The position numbers were made by a program, and so were the translations under genes. This document shows positions 22,481 through 33,995 of a stretch of 64,000 bases of DNA, piece by piece. The stretch covers positions 28,957,213 through 29,021,212 of the forward strand of contig OX467084.1 of NCBI GenBank assembly GCA_950106755.1, given 5' to 3'. A model generated the notes under the pieces. The model did no database searches. It worked only from the letters and a program-made list of their open reading frames with translations, and was not told the DNA's origin. The DNA is from Climacium dendroides. Its lineage: Eukaryota > Streptophyta > Bryopsida > Hypnales > Climaciaceae. Every line of letters starts with the position of its first letter. The stretch's first letter is position 1.

Positions 22481-23891
22481 AATCTAAATTTTTTTCTAAT
22501 GGAAATTTCTTACTTTTATCTTTTCTAGATGAAATTGCATGTCCTCTATGACTCAAAAAAATTACAAATTTTTTTGTGAAAATTTGAAAATACTATGAAT
22601 GCTTCAAGGAAAAATGAAGAAAATTTATATTGTATAAAGTTCAAAATATGCTCAAAACTCTAAAATTAATTTTCACTATAAGCTTATATTGATAGTGTAA
22701 TAGTGTATAATGAGATGACATTAATAAAAGTTATTGTATCATTCTAAAATTAAATAACCAACAAACCATAGTCATAGGCCCAAAGTTCAAATTGCAATAA
22801 AATATTGAATTTCAAGAATTTTTCAATTGCATTAAAAATTAAACTTGATAAATTTCATTTCATTTGTTGGGCTCAAATTCATCAAAACATCATTTTTATT
22901 TCTAAAATTCACATGAAGAATATAGAGTAAGAAGTGGCCAAAATACTTTACAAGGGTGACCAATGGGTTCAACATGGACTTCTTCTTTTGAAAAATCAAT
23001 TTTACAATAGTGAGGAAATATCCAATATCATTAATTTATAATGCATTTAAACAACTCTCTCCCTCCAAAAAACATTTGGGGTGACTGCAAGAAACACTTG
23101 GATGTCCTATTTTTTGTCCCCTTGGCCTTAGGCATGTGATTTTTTGTTCATAATTTTTATATTCTATGTTAATTTTACATGAATTTTGAAATGAAGGTAC
23201 ATATGGTAGTTTTAGACATTGAATAATTTTTTGCATTAAAAAAATATTTTATTATTTTCAAATAAACCTTAATTGGATGTCTATCTTAACTATTTGGAGG
23301 GATTTTAGTATTCTTTTTTATCCCAAAAATGCAAATCTGAAGCTCAAATTGGGATACAAGGACTTCTACCAAAGTTACACAAACCCACAAAGAGATTTTT
23401 TTTAAATAATAAGGTATCCACTTTTTACATGTGCTCAAAGTGCACTACCTTTGCACAAGTGTAGAGAACACAATTTTTTTCCTAAAGATGAAAATGTTGA
23501 GAAGGAGCATCTTCAAGTTAGGAAAACTTGGCTTTTTAATTTTTAATTTTTAATTTTAAAAAAATTATTTTCTAAAAATCAAACATCAAAGTGTACATTT
23601 TCTTGATATTTTCCATCTTGTTTTTTTTGTGCATAACTTTTAGAGATAAACATTTCTAATTTGAATTTTTAGAGATACATTATTTTCAATGCTTTATAAA
23701 TTATCCATAATTTATTTTGTTTAAAAAGAAACTGTTCCAAAAGTCACAATACTCAATGAAATAGGTTTTTTTGAGCCAAAATGGAAAGTGTTACTTGCAA
23801 CAATCTTTGGATGAGAAATAATTTTTTTCCATCCTCAAGTCTTTCCTAGAATCATCCAAAGGACACAAAATATCTTCATCATTATGTCAAG
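22481..23891. other. AT-rich intergenic DNA, nothing recognised
   Basis: The DNA is very AT-rich with many homopolymer runs. No frame above about 66 codons, no TIR and no LTR were recognised. Confidence 0.4.
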
Positions 23892-24041
23892 CACTACTAG
23901 AAAATTTAGTTTTTTTGTTGTTTTGGTCGCGTTGATTTGGTCAAAATCTGACAAAAATCTGTTAAAATCAATAGATTTCTGTCAAATTTTGACCGGATCA
24001 ACGCGACCAAAAAAACAAAAAAACAAAATTTTCTAGTAGTG
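23892..24041. mobile_element. CACTA-type MITE, 150 bp, nearly complete foldback
   Basis: The left end CACTACTAGAAAATTT and the right end AAATTTTCTAGTAGTG form TIRs of the CACTA superfamily. The 3-bp target duplication AAG flanks it exactly (23889-23891 and 24042-24044). The arms continue with GGTCGCGTTGAT/ATCAACGCGACC and further, so almost the whole element folds on itself. It has no coding capacity. Confidence 0.88.
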
Positions 24042-26280
24042 AAGGTTAAATGACGTTACTCTTTTATAGGGTTTTGAGGGTGAATTTTGTAAGTGTTGTC
24101 TATGGGGTATATTTGCCAATTTCCATGGCCATTTTTAACTTTGGATTGCCTTTGCACACCTACAGAGAGCATTTCTACAAAAAATATAGGAATTAAGGGG
24201 ATTGACTAAAGGAAGTTCAAAAGATTTAGGTAATTGTAATTTTTGAATTCTCTACCATTATTCAACTCCACAATTAGACAATGACAACTTGGTGAATAAG
24301 GAAAAACTTACAGGGTGATTGCAAGAAAGACTGAATTTTGAAATACGCCTTTTTTGGGACAATTCAAAATGAACTTGAAACCATATGTTCAAAAGTATGT
24401 ATGCCATGGAGCCCCTTTTTGGCCTATTTGCACAATCGTGGAGGACATGAAAATAACATATTATTTTATTTTTTTCATATGGAATATGATCCACCAGTGT
24501 AGAAATAGACCACCAAAATTTTAGCTCTAAATCATTAAATTTGGGTATTCCCCAATACTAGAAAAAACAACCCCAAAAGTGTGACAAACGGGGTGACAAA
24601 TTAGAAAATTTGAATTTTAAATATAAAATGATTTTTTATAATTTTGAAAAAATAAGAGACACAACAAAAATTAAGGCATAAAAAAAACATAAGAAAATTC
24701 ATGTACATTGGAATCATACTTCAAAAGTTATAGTAAAAGACAAAACTAGTTTGGCTAGACCCTATAAAAAAATATTCAGTCATTCTTGCAATTACCCTAT
24801 AGTTATTTCAACTACAAGTGGTGGCTTATGTTGATGTATAATAAGTGATAGTCAAAATACATAGTTATTACAAAGTTCAAAGTTCTTTATGTTAAGTTGC
24901 ATCTAATCAATTAGTTTGCGTAGTGTATACTTTGGGTGGATAGATGTAACTTTAATAGTTACCTTTTTGATATTGAAAATAAATTGAGAGATTTGATTAT
25001 TAAAACTTCCAAGATGGTGGAAATTAGGAAGTTTTACTACAATCATCATTCAATTAAGTATTGATATAGTATTATAATTAAATTAGTAAAATCAATGTAA
25101 ACCATCCAATTTGTGACAACGATAACATTTCAAAGACACCTCAACAATTGTCAAACTTCCTTCTACAATGCAACATTTGAAATAATGTAACCTTATTGAA
25201 TTGAATCATGCTTGTCATTTACACTAAATAAGGTAGCCTCCTTTAAAAGCAACCAATTAAAGGCTAGTCTGCCATTTACATGGGCTTCTATGGACAGGCA
25301 AAATTTTAGCTCATTTTTCACTCAAAGAGAAATAGATGCAACATGTAACACAAGTCTATGATTTCATGTTTTTTTGAAGCATTATTTAATGACTTACAAA
25401 TTTCCTATTCATGACTATAGGTCTCTCTAAGTTTGATTCCTTTGCAACTTGAAAAGAGACTTAAGAAAACCAAGGAGAATCATTGACTCTTGCAATGAAC
25501 AACACTTTTAGTGATCCTCGATCCACGCAATTATGGTTAAAAAAGTCAATTCAAGGACCACTTCATATTCATTTTTTTAGAACCAATTATAGGACCGATT
25601 TGAAGAGGACAATTGCTTTTAGAGCACACTACGTTGGGATTAGAATGAAGTGATTTTAGGGTGAGCAAATTGAGCATTGAGGACTCATGACTTGAGGCAT
25701 GCCGGACTCATGAGATGTACCAAGTGTCAATAAGAATGGACATCACACAAATCAAGGAATGACTGGCTTTCAAGGCAGCATTGCAATTTGCATGAAAGTA
25801 CATGCACTGAATTCAGTTGGCTTATCTTTTGTGTTTGGACTTTCCTAAGCAGACTCCAAGTCAGATTCACACCTTTCCTACGTAGGCTTTTTCTTTGGGG
25901 TGAGTGGACTCCAAAGAAAAGCCTTAAGTAGAAAAGGTGTGAGATGTCCACAAAGCACCCATACTGAAGAGCTGGTCCCATATTGGGGAAGGTAAAACTT
26001 CTGGAAATATTTTCCAGCAAATTTTCTCATAGAAAGAAAAAATGGAATTGGCATGTAACATATTTACGTCATTTCATATTTTTTTGGACCTTTGTGGAAT
26101 TAGTTATGAAATTTTGAAGATGAAGTGCAATAGTCATTGAAAGTATGAACTTTTTGGAATGTAAAGTAGGAGGTCCATAAATTGCCCATCTAAAAGCTGA
26201 AACTGGACACTTTTTGATAATACCATGGGTCATGATCTTCTAACAATCAATAGTACACATGCTACGCAGTGACAACATCT
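24042..26280. other. AT-rich intergenic DNA with a small hairpin
   Basis: No gene is supported. At 25869-25941 the block CACACCTTTCCTACGTAGGC is complemented after the centre, giving a stem of roughly 29 bp with a few mismatches. 25980-26210 resembles 34920-35080 plus 33960-33991 and so marks an empty counterpart of the TTAA-flanked insertion at 33996. Confidence 0.45.
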
Positions 26281-26539
26281 CAAAGTTTAGGCCCTATGGT
26301 TTGGTAACACAGTTATCGTGCGGTTATCGTTGTTTCATGGGTTTGCACGTTAATCACATTGTTATTGTATCATTACGGTGCATTGCTTCGCATCGTTACG
26401 ATGCAATTATAAGTAATGTATTGTAACAATGCAAAGCAATGCACTGTAATGATACGATAACAATGCAATTAACGTGTGAACCCATGAAACAACAATAACC
26501 GCACGATAACTATTGCCAAACCATAGGATCTAAACTTTG
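26281..26539. mobile_element. Large foldback element, 259 bp
   Basis: The left arm starting CAAAGTTTAGGCCCTATGGT and the right arm ending CCATAGGATCTAAACTTTG are inverted copies. Complementarity runs for about 115 bases per arm with scattered mismatches to a centre near 26400 (CATCGTTACGATG). It has no coding capacity. The structure fits a MITE or hairpin-RNA locus. Confidence 0.75.
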
Positions 26540-28533
26540 TGATGAATGTTAAGTTCTCCATTCTCTCAATACTTTCATCACCCAATTCCTATAAAACATT
26601 GAACATGTCAATTGATGATATAGGGTAGAACTTCTATTGATGTCCAAATACTCTGTAGTGGCACTATTCACCACTGACACTAATTGCACTTAAATGGTAT
26701 CCAATTCTCCACTAGGCCCAAGAAACTTCACTTTGGGACCCACTAGTCAAGACTCAACATCACAACCTCATGCAGAGTTAGACCTCCTTCAATTAGTGTT
26801 AAAGATTGCCTAAGAGCACTCCAAGATATTATAAAGGTCGTGGTGAGGCTCCATTTACTAACCTAAAACTCATTGCTTGTAGCCACTATATCTCACCACA
26901 ACACCATTTGAGTCCTTTTATATTGTGTACATATAAGCAAAAATAAGAATCTCCTATGCATTTATTTTAGAAAAAAATAATATTACATGTCTTTATAGCA
27001 TGAAGTTTTTAAAATAAAATATTCCAAGTATAATTTTGAATTTTGTCCTCAATTTTCATGCTTTTTGTAGTACTAATTGAAAATTAAAAAAACAAAACCT
27101 TAAATACACCATGGCATATATAACAATATCTTAAACGAGTCTGTTTCTTTGTTTTGTTTGCTTGTTATGGGGAAATATTTTGGACCATCCCTCCCTTGAC
27201 TACATTCTTGGTACTGTCAAAAAGCCCTTTGTGAGGAGGGGGGGTACAAGTTTTGTTTCATGGCGTTTTGAACCTACAGTATAAAAATTATGGATTTTTA
27301 AAATTATTTTTGAATCTTTAATTATGCTAAATTATGGATCTTTTGGATTGTGCATTTTTCGATTGCATTCTTGGTAACATTAGAAAACTCTTTGGAAGGA
27401 GAGGTGCATGGACTTTGTTCTTGATGTTTTAACTCATAGCATAAAAGATATTGAATTTTTTAAGTTTTTTTTATGAATTAAAAAATTATAATTTTTTTCT
27501 TTTATTATACATATTGTGGCAACAACATAGAATATACTAGTAGTTTTGAAGATGCATAAAAAGACTTACTACATTATTTCAATTATTATTGTTATATGTT
27601 CCCTTCACTCAGTTCCAAAAGTACAAACTATAACATTGTTGTTAGTTGGTGAAAATTCAATGAAAATGTCAAACTTGTAGGAAAAATCCTTGAAATAACT
27701 AGAAATAAATAAAAAGAGACGAACATTAGGCTTGAGGGAGAGAAGCAATAAAAGAGACGGGCTCATGTTGTCAAGCACGAAGAGAAAAAGGGGAACAATA
27801 TAGGACTCTTCTTTGCTACAATTATCTTTTTTGGCACCCTAAGGTGTCAATGATGTTGAATGTTGTAAGCTATCTACAAAGTCACTAAATTTTCGTATAG
27901 TACTTGTCTTTTGCTATCCCAAACCTAGGGATTCTTTTTTGAACAATTTTTCGATGCAAGGCGATCAAAGGAATATTTGACTAGAGATTCTTCTTTTTTA
28001 GTGGATGAAATCACAAAATTGCTATCAAATCTTGGGGTGGGATCGCTCTATTTGGGATGAAGGTATACTTGTTTGGATGAATAAATAAATTGTCATCCAG
28101 ACATTGTAAGTTCCATCCATTTCCATGGATATAAATAGCTTTGTCACTCCCGTGAAGATCACTTTCTGCACTGCCTGGAATAAATGGACCCCCACCCCCA
28201 AAAAAAACAAAAAACTGCGTAAACCTACCCAAACTAGTAACGTATTCCACAATAAAACAAAATAGAGGCTTCTAGAGGGGTTGAGGTTTCCAGCAATCAC
28301 CACAGACGTGCACAATGACAGGAACACTTGCATATTTCTTAAAAATAGACACACGAAAACAAAAAAACATGTTTGACTTAGTAGCCATTTTGAAAAAAAC
28401 AAAAATCATGTTTGGACATACCTGAAAATCACACAGCCCAAGGTACTGCAAAGGAATATGATTCCCCAAAAGACATTCCCTAACCAACTCGCTGATTTGT
28501 AATACCATAGACAGGTATCACTTCCTCTTTGAC
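26540..28533. other. AT-rich intergenic DNA, no supported gene
   Basis: Antisense frames of 79-125 codons at 28011-28508 overlap one another in different frames and show no family motif. They lie in repeat-like DNA and are not called as genes. Nothing else was recognised. Confidence 0.4.
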
Positions 28534-28809
28534 TAAGGTGGGTACACCTAAAACCGCCACTAATTGCTACTGAGCCTATTTCCTAATATTGGATTGGTAA
28601 AAATTTCATATGCTCTTGTTGACAAGTGAAAGGAGGTTCCAACGCACCAGAGAACGTGGCATTTGGATATTGTATGCAAAAGTTATTAAGGAACAAAGTT
28701 TGGTTCTGAAAGCGTTTCTTCCACATAGGTACAGAACTGATTTTGGAGATGTATGTATGGTATAGATGGCGGTTTAAGGTTAGTGGCACATTTGGGTGTA
28801 CCTACCTTA
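28534..28809. mobile_element. TIR element of 276 bp
   Basis: TAAGGTGGGTACACCTAAA at the left and TTTGGGTGTACCTACCTTA at the right are inverted repeats with two mismatches. The interior resembles 12465-12665. No coding capacity and no certain target duplication. Confidence 0.65.
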
Positions 28810-29509
28810 CCACATGATTTAACTTAAGCTTTAATTACTACAGTCCAACTTTTTTCTTAACACCAAAAAACATGACAGACTGGTCAACTGACCCACACTG
28901 GAATTAGACATATTCCGCTGCTTTTCCACTCAATTCAGGCTCAAAGGCAGCCGTATCACCTTCACTGCAGCATCAGCTGCTACCATATTAGCAGTGATCT
29001 ACCATGATAAATTTGAACTCTTTTTCTTTTTTATGACACATGAATTCAAACTTTTTTTCATTGCTGAATATCAACCATGGAATTATTTACTCAAGTAAAA
29101 AATTCACCATGGGACAGATGGCAGACTTTTCATTAGGGACATTGTGTGCCCATTCCAATCTAACTTATATGTAGACTTTTCAACAGACAACCCCCCCCAA
29201 AAGAAGCCAAGTCTCATGTTCAAGACTTCAAGGCGACAGTGTCAATGACTCATTGGCTATTCAGAAGTGGTGAAGAATATATAACCATTCTCAACCCTTG
29301 GATCAACCAAAAAGACTTGGAAGGGATGTATACTTCATTTTCACTTGTTGCTAGTAATATCTAGTTACCAACCCATCTATTCTAAATAGATTCTTGACTA
29401 GTTAAAACATTTATTCCCTTGTCACAATAACCTAGGATCAATTTGCATATCCTTGAAATCAACACTTTCACAATTCATTGTTTATTCTTATAATGCCGTC
29501 CAAACAATA
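28810..29509. other. Intergenic DNA, nothing recognised
   Basis: No gene, TIR or LTR was recognised in this interval. Confidence 0.4.
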
Positions 29510-29599
29510 AGGTAAAACATTCCATTGCGGTCACCTAGGAAATGACCCATTATGTTTTTTTTCCAATTTGTAAGACTTGGGCCACCATTAATGTCTTAC
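29510..29599 (-). repeat. Repeat family R, left flank of the copia insertion
   Basis: In reverse complement this matches about 18030-18120 (blocks GGTAAAACATTCCATTGCGG and GGTCACCTAGGAAATGACCC as seen here). It ends in the target site CTTAC at 29595-29599, directly before the LTR. The matching continuation of R resumes after the second LTR at 33423. Confidence 0.75.
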
Positions 29600-29765
29600 T
29601 ATTGGAAATAAAACACATAGGATTACATTGATCTGAATGAACTTCATCCTGTTAAGTCAAATCAGGGTTTTGTTCTCTTTCTATATAAGCCAAGGAGATT
29701 AACCTCTTTTGCATTTCTAATATAATGATCACCATTGCTGATCTATTGAGTTCACTTTTACTACA
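29600..29765 (+). repeat. Left LTR of copia element (166 bp)
   Basis: It starts TATTGGAAATAAAACAC (the canonical TG changed to TA) and ends ACTACA. It is flanked on both sides by CTTAC (29595-29599 and 29766-29770), and the 17.8-kb copy of the host repeat lacks it at exactly this site. A similar sequence, 162 bp, lies at 33261-33422. A TATATAA-like box near 29692 could be its promoter. Confidence 0.8.
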
Positions 29766-29886
29766 CTTACATGACAATGATGGAGTGATTAGTAACCTTT
29801 TAAGGAGCTTGTAACTTTTTAGTGTAATTTTTTTGTGAGATTTGATTTTTTAGGCTTTTTGTGTTAGAAAATATTATGAGTACTTT
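29766..29886 (-). repeat. Misplaced segment of host repeat R between LTR and internal region
   Basis: This 121-bp segment closely resembles 33423-33546 and, in reverse complement, 17900-18010 and 42345-42450. It belongs to the host repeat R, yet it separates the left LTR from the primer-binding-site-like sequence. In an intact element the PBS would follow the LTR directly. Confidence 0.65.
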
Positions 29887-32800
29887 AGAAATCAGAGCAA
29901 CACTAGATCTTCCAAGCAGTCATAGATGCCTGAGAGATTAGATCTAGAGCTTGCCAAGAAATTTTCTTTGAGAGTAGATTAGTACCTCGAATAGAAGAGC
30001 AGCAATATCAGTGGCGCCACAGTTGGAACCTGATAAGTGAAAGTTCCATTTGTTGACAGTCACAATGGATCCCACAATTAGAGATGTACCTGAGTCAATG
30101 AAACTTGCAAGACCCTCAAACTACATCATCTGGAATTACAAGGTTAAAATGATCTTAATGTAGGAAGGACTTTGGTGGTTCGTCGACCCGAGTTGCGATT
30201 AGACCCGCATTGATGTTGTAATTGCCAACGAAACAGAAGCAATCTCATAGACCACTGCAGCGGAACCGCCAATGATAACTACTCATACAATTTCCACAGC
30301 TATCATCACAGCTATCACCACACCTGCAGCAATGAATGTTGACACAACACGTGACAACAAACTCCGCTTCTATACAGAATGTACAATTATATCTTTGGTA
30401 AGAGACTCTATCATTTTGAGTGTCATTCATCTCATTGATCCATAGGCCATCTGGCAACGACTCAGGAGCATGTATAACGTGCGCAACTCATCGAGGAGAT
30501 TGTATTTAGAAGGAGAATCTTTACTCACTGAAACTTGTAGAAGGGAAAAATATAGGGGATCACCTATAGACAAAAAACTTGTTTGTTACTCAACTAGTAA
30601 ACTTAGGAATTCATACTTTAGATGAGGATCTTGTAGACTTGACCCTTAAATAGCCTACCTTAGAGCTAGTCAACCTTTAGAAAGAAAAGAAATGCATGCC
30701 TTTCTTCTTGGAGCTTGAGGGTTTACTTTTACAAAAAGAACTAGGTCGGAACTTGGATAAACAACGTGAAGAGATAGACGAAGTCAACTTCGTCAAAACT
30801 ATGGGACAAACCAAGGGAAACCACAATCTAGCTTGAGGTCATCCTAACCATGGACTCAACTTCTCCGATCGCAACAGACAGATCACCCCTCAACCCCTGC
30901 AATAATGCATACAATCACCACAATCGATTTACTACCACAACTGTGGCAAACCTAGTCATTATGTACGGAATTGCGCAAGAGTGACACTTGAAAAATACAT
31001 GGAGTCTATATAGATTCAACTTAGCAATATGCAACCCCATCAACAACAATCCTACATCCACCTTATTAAAGTTGCAGATGATGACAACTCAACCTCCAAT
31101 TCTACCTCACCAACTGTCCAAGCTTACATGGATGCATTTGAAGACGATCAACCCGTACCAAACAAAGTTATTAATGTTTGTGTTTACTCTTCCACCACCA
31201 AAGTAGAATGGTTTCTTAATTCTGGTGCCTTGTCATACATAACAGGCAATTCTAGTCTCCTTAGCCAGATTGTCTTTTCCCCTATTTCGCACATTAGAAC
31301 CGTGGGAGGACACACCATGCCAGTAGCTGGCCAAGGCTCTGTACAAACTATAAACTATTTAGGTGAAATAAAAGAAGTGCACAATACTCTCTACGTTCCT
31401 GGAATCACCACAAATTTGTTTTTAGTGGGCAAGTTTGTAGACGTCGGCTACAAAGTTCTATTCAAATTTTAAACTTGCACTATCTATGACAAGGACCATA
31501 CTCATGATATCTTCCTCTAAGGGACTTAGGACTCTTAGAACAACCTATATAGGGACGATATTCTTCAAAATTAGTCTAGACTGATCGTCCATGCCACCTT
31601 ATCTGATCTCTACGACTCAATGATCAATTGACCCTTTGATCCTCTTTTGCAACTTGCCGATTAACTACAACACCATCCAGTTTCCGGTACTCTACGCTTC
31701 AACAACAATGCCAGTCCCACTCCCTATACACAATCTACAAAACCATCAAATTTGGAGATCAAATTATGGCACAAGAAAATAGGTCACTTGAACTTTTAGA
31801 GTTTATACCACATGATCTCACAAAACCTCGTAGTTGGTGTTCTACCAATACCATTGATCAAGCATGTTTGTAAATCTTGTATACTAGGAAAGCTTTCCAA
31901 AGACATAGTTCCCAAGAAACGTAACCACTTTACTACCCGTAGCCTATAGTTAGTACACAACGATCTTTGTGGACCTTTACCTATTCCTTCATATATACGG
32001 AATAAATATATTCTTACCTTCATCAACAATTTCTCAAGAAAAACCTAGCTATACTTCATCACCGATAAATCACTCTATAGACCCCCGCTCCCTTACCAAG
32101 CTATTTATTCCAGTCACAAGCACCCCATTCGAGCGCTACAATGCAAGAAGAACTCTTGCACCAACATCCATCTATTCTGACCCATTATTCTATGAATCCA
32201 CTTCATCTCCTAGTTCCATTGACACATCGTTTTTTTCCAATCCGACATCAGATCTTCCCATCTCTTCTCCACAGAGCTCTCTCACCCCAACTTGACTTGA
32301 GCTACATCAACTACCCTCTGTTTTTCCTAAATCAAAATCCTCTTCTCATGACACGGATCCCTATTCTATCGAATACTCAACTCCAACATCAATATCCGCC
32401 TGCTCCTCTTCACTCCTAGCAACCTCAACAACAAAACATTCGCTTGGATGGCTATATTTTATACCTGTCTACAATAGACTTCAATATTTGCACAATCACG
32501 ATCGCTTCACCAACTCTAACCCCATCTTTGGAACAAAATCAAGCTCACATTATGTTTAAATAAGCAAAACACAACCTAGGATGGCAATAAGCTATGCAAT
32601 AAGAAATGGACTCAATATAGGCCAACAACACTTGAGATTTGCAGCCATTATCGCCAACCAAGAAGGCCATCACTTGCAAATGGGTGTTTAAACTTAAACC
32701 AAGACCACTAGGCAAACTTCCATCAAGAAAGTTAGACTCGTAGCTCGTGGCTTTGAGTAGCAATATGGAATCAATTTTAATGAAACATTTCATACTAATT

Positions 32801-33260
32801 CTCAGCACTCTTATAGCCAATTACCTCCCATGAGCAATCTCCCCAAGAAAAATACGATTTTAGGGTCCAACCCCTCTACATAGCATAGAAACTCTATCTT
32901 GAAGGCACAACTCCACGTATAACACTAGTGATCTCTTTGCAGCACTACCTTGCCTTTTATCTTCAATCGTGTCATATCAACCATACATCCTTGCGGCTCA
33001 CCTCCCTTATACAATTCATAAGATTCGGCATCCTCCATTGACTCACCCCCCACACCCCTACAACGTCATGGCACCAGCTCACCAACCGGATTACAAACAT
33101 ATACAACCACACCAATAAGCTAGTCAATCAATCCAACGACACACTTTCGAACCAATCTCGCAGCATCCACAATCACAATATCACTCTACTTCATAGTACG
33201 CACCTATACAAGATTTGCCCACTTCAATGCAATACAATCACTTTCGTAATTGAGAAGGGA
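29887..33260 (+). pseudogene. Decayed Ty1/copia internal region (gag-protease-integrase-RT remnants)
   Basis: A PBS-like ATCAGAGC lies at 29891-29898. A gag zinc knuckle is visible at 30930-30980 (CGKPSHYVRNC, its first Cys replaced by Tyr). The frame 31029-31472 holds the protease site as NSGA where copia proteases have DSGA, and the LYVPG..TNL pre-integrase segment. Degenerate frames near 31760-32040 retain HKKIGHLNF, CKSCILGK and the integrase HNDLCGPLPIPSY start. A stretch at about 32610-32790 retains CKWVFKLK and LVARGFE-like RT fragments with stops. The rest of RT and RNase H were not recognised. A purine tract GAGAAGGGA at 33252-33260 precedes the right LTR. Several lost key residues are explained by G-to-A changes. 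Confidence 0.8.
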
Positions 33261-33422
33261 TATTGGAAATAAAACACTTAGGGTTACATTGACCCGGATG
33301 ACCTTCATCATGTTAAGCTAGATTAGGGTTTTTTGTTTGTATGTAAGACGGGGGGTTGACCTCTTTTGCTCCTCTAATATAGAGATCACCATTGTTAATC
33401 TATTGAGTTCACTTTTACTACA
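33261..33422 (+). repeat. Right LTR of copia element (162 bp)
   Basis: It starts TATTGGAAATAAAACAC after a purine tract and ends ACTACA. It is followed by CTTAT, one change from the CTTAC target site on the left. It differs from the left LTR at many positions, so the insertion is old. Confidence 0.8.
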
Positions 33423-33991
33423 CTTATATGATAGTGATGGAGTGATTAGCAACTTCTTTAGGAGCTTGTAACTTTTTAGTGTAATTTTTTTGTGAGATTT
33501 GATTTTTTTAGGATTTTCATGTTAGGAAGTATTATGATTGCTTTAGGTGAGTAAGATAAGCATTATGGATTTAGATGTTGTTGGTTTTGGGATAGTCTAT
33601 AGACTCTTTTGAACTGAATACTTCAAAAATTGATAGCAAATTCATACTTTGTTGAAAAAACATAATTTCAATTGCTCTTGTAGTCTTGTTGTTTTTCACA
33701 CTTGTCTTGATGTGAGAAAAAAATTGAAAAATTTCAACAACAAAACGATGTCAAACTCCTCATTCTGACCACGTTGGATTGTTTTCTATATTAAGAAAAT
33801 CTAGTAACTTCTATGAATTGGTAACAAGTTCCAAGAAGAATTTAAACAATCTAATAATAAGAATCATATTTGAAAGCTTACTCTAATGATTTCAAGTGTA
33901 TATCTTCTAAAATGAAAGTTCTGGATTGAGTAGAATGACTTGTTCAGTTAAAAATGCTCCATAAAAGGTAGGAGGTTCATAAATCGCCCAT
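33423..33991 (-). repeat. Repeat family R, right flank of the copia insertion
   Basis: In reverse complement this continues the R family: blocks CAAAGTATGAATTTGCTA and GAGGAGTTTGACATC match about 17700-17830. It runs without a break from the right LTR, so the right boundary of the insertion is clean. The last 100 bp match 25980-26200-type repeat DNA. Confidence 0.7.
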
Positions 33992-33995
33992 TTAA

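Noticed and set aside
28011..28508. Overlapping antisense frames of 78-125 codons
   Set aside because: Three frames overlap in different phases, none has a motif or splice context, and the DNA is repeat-like.
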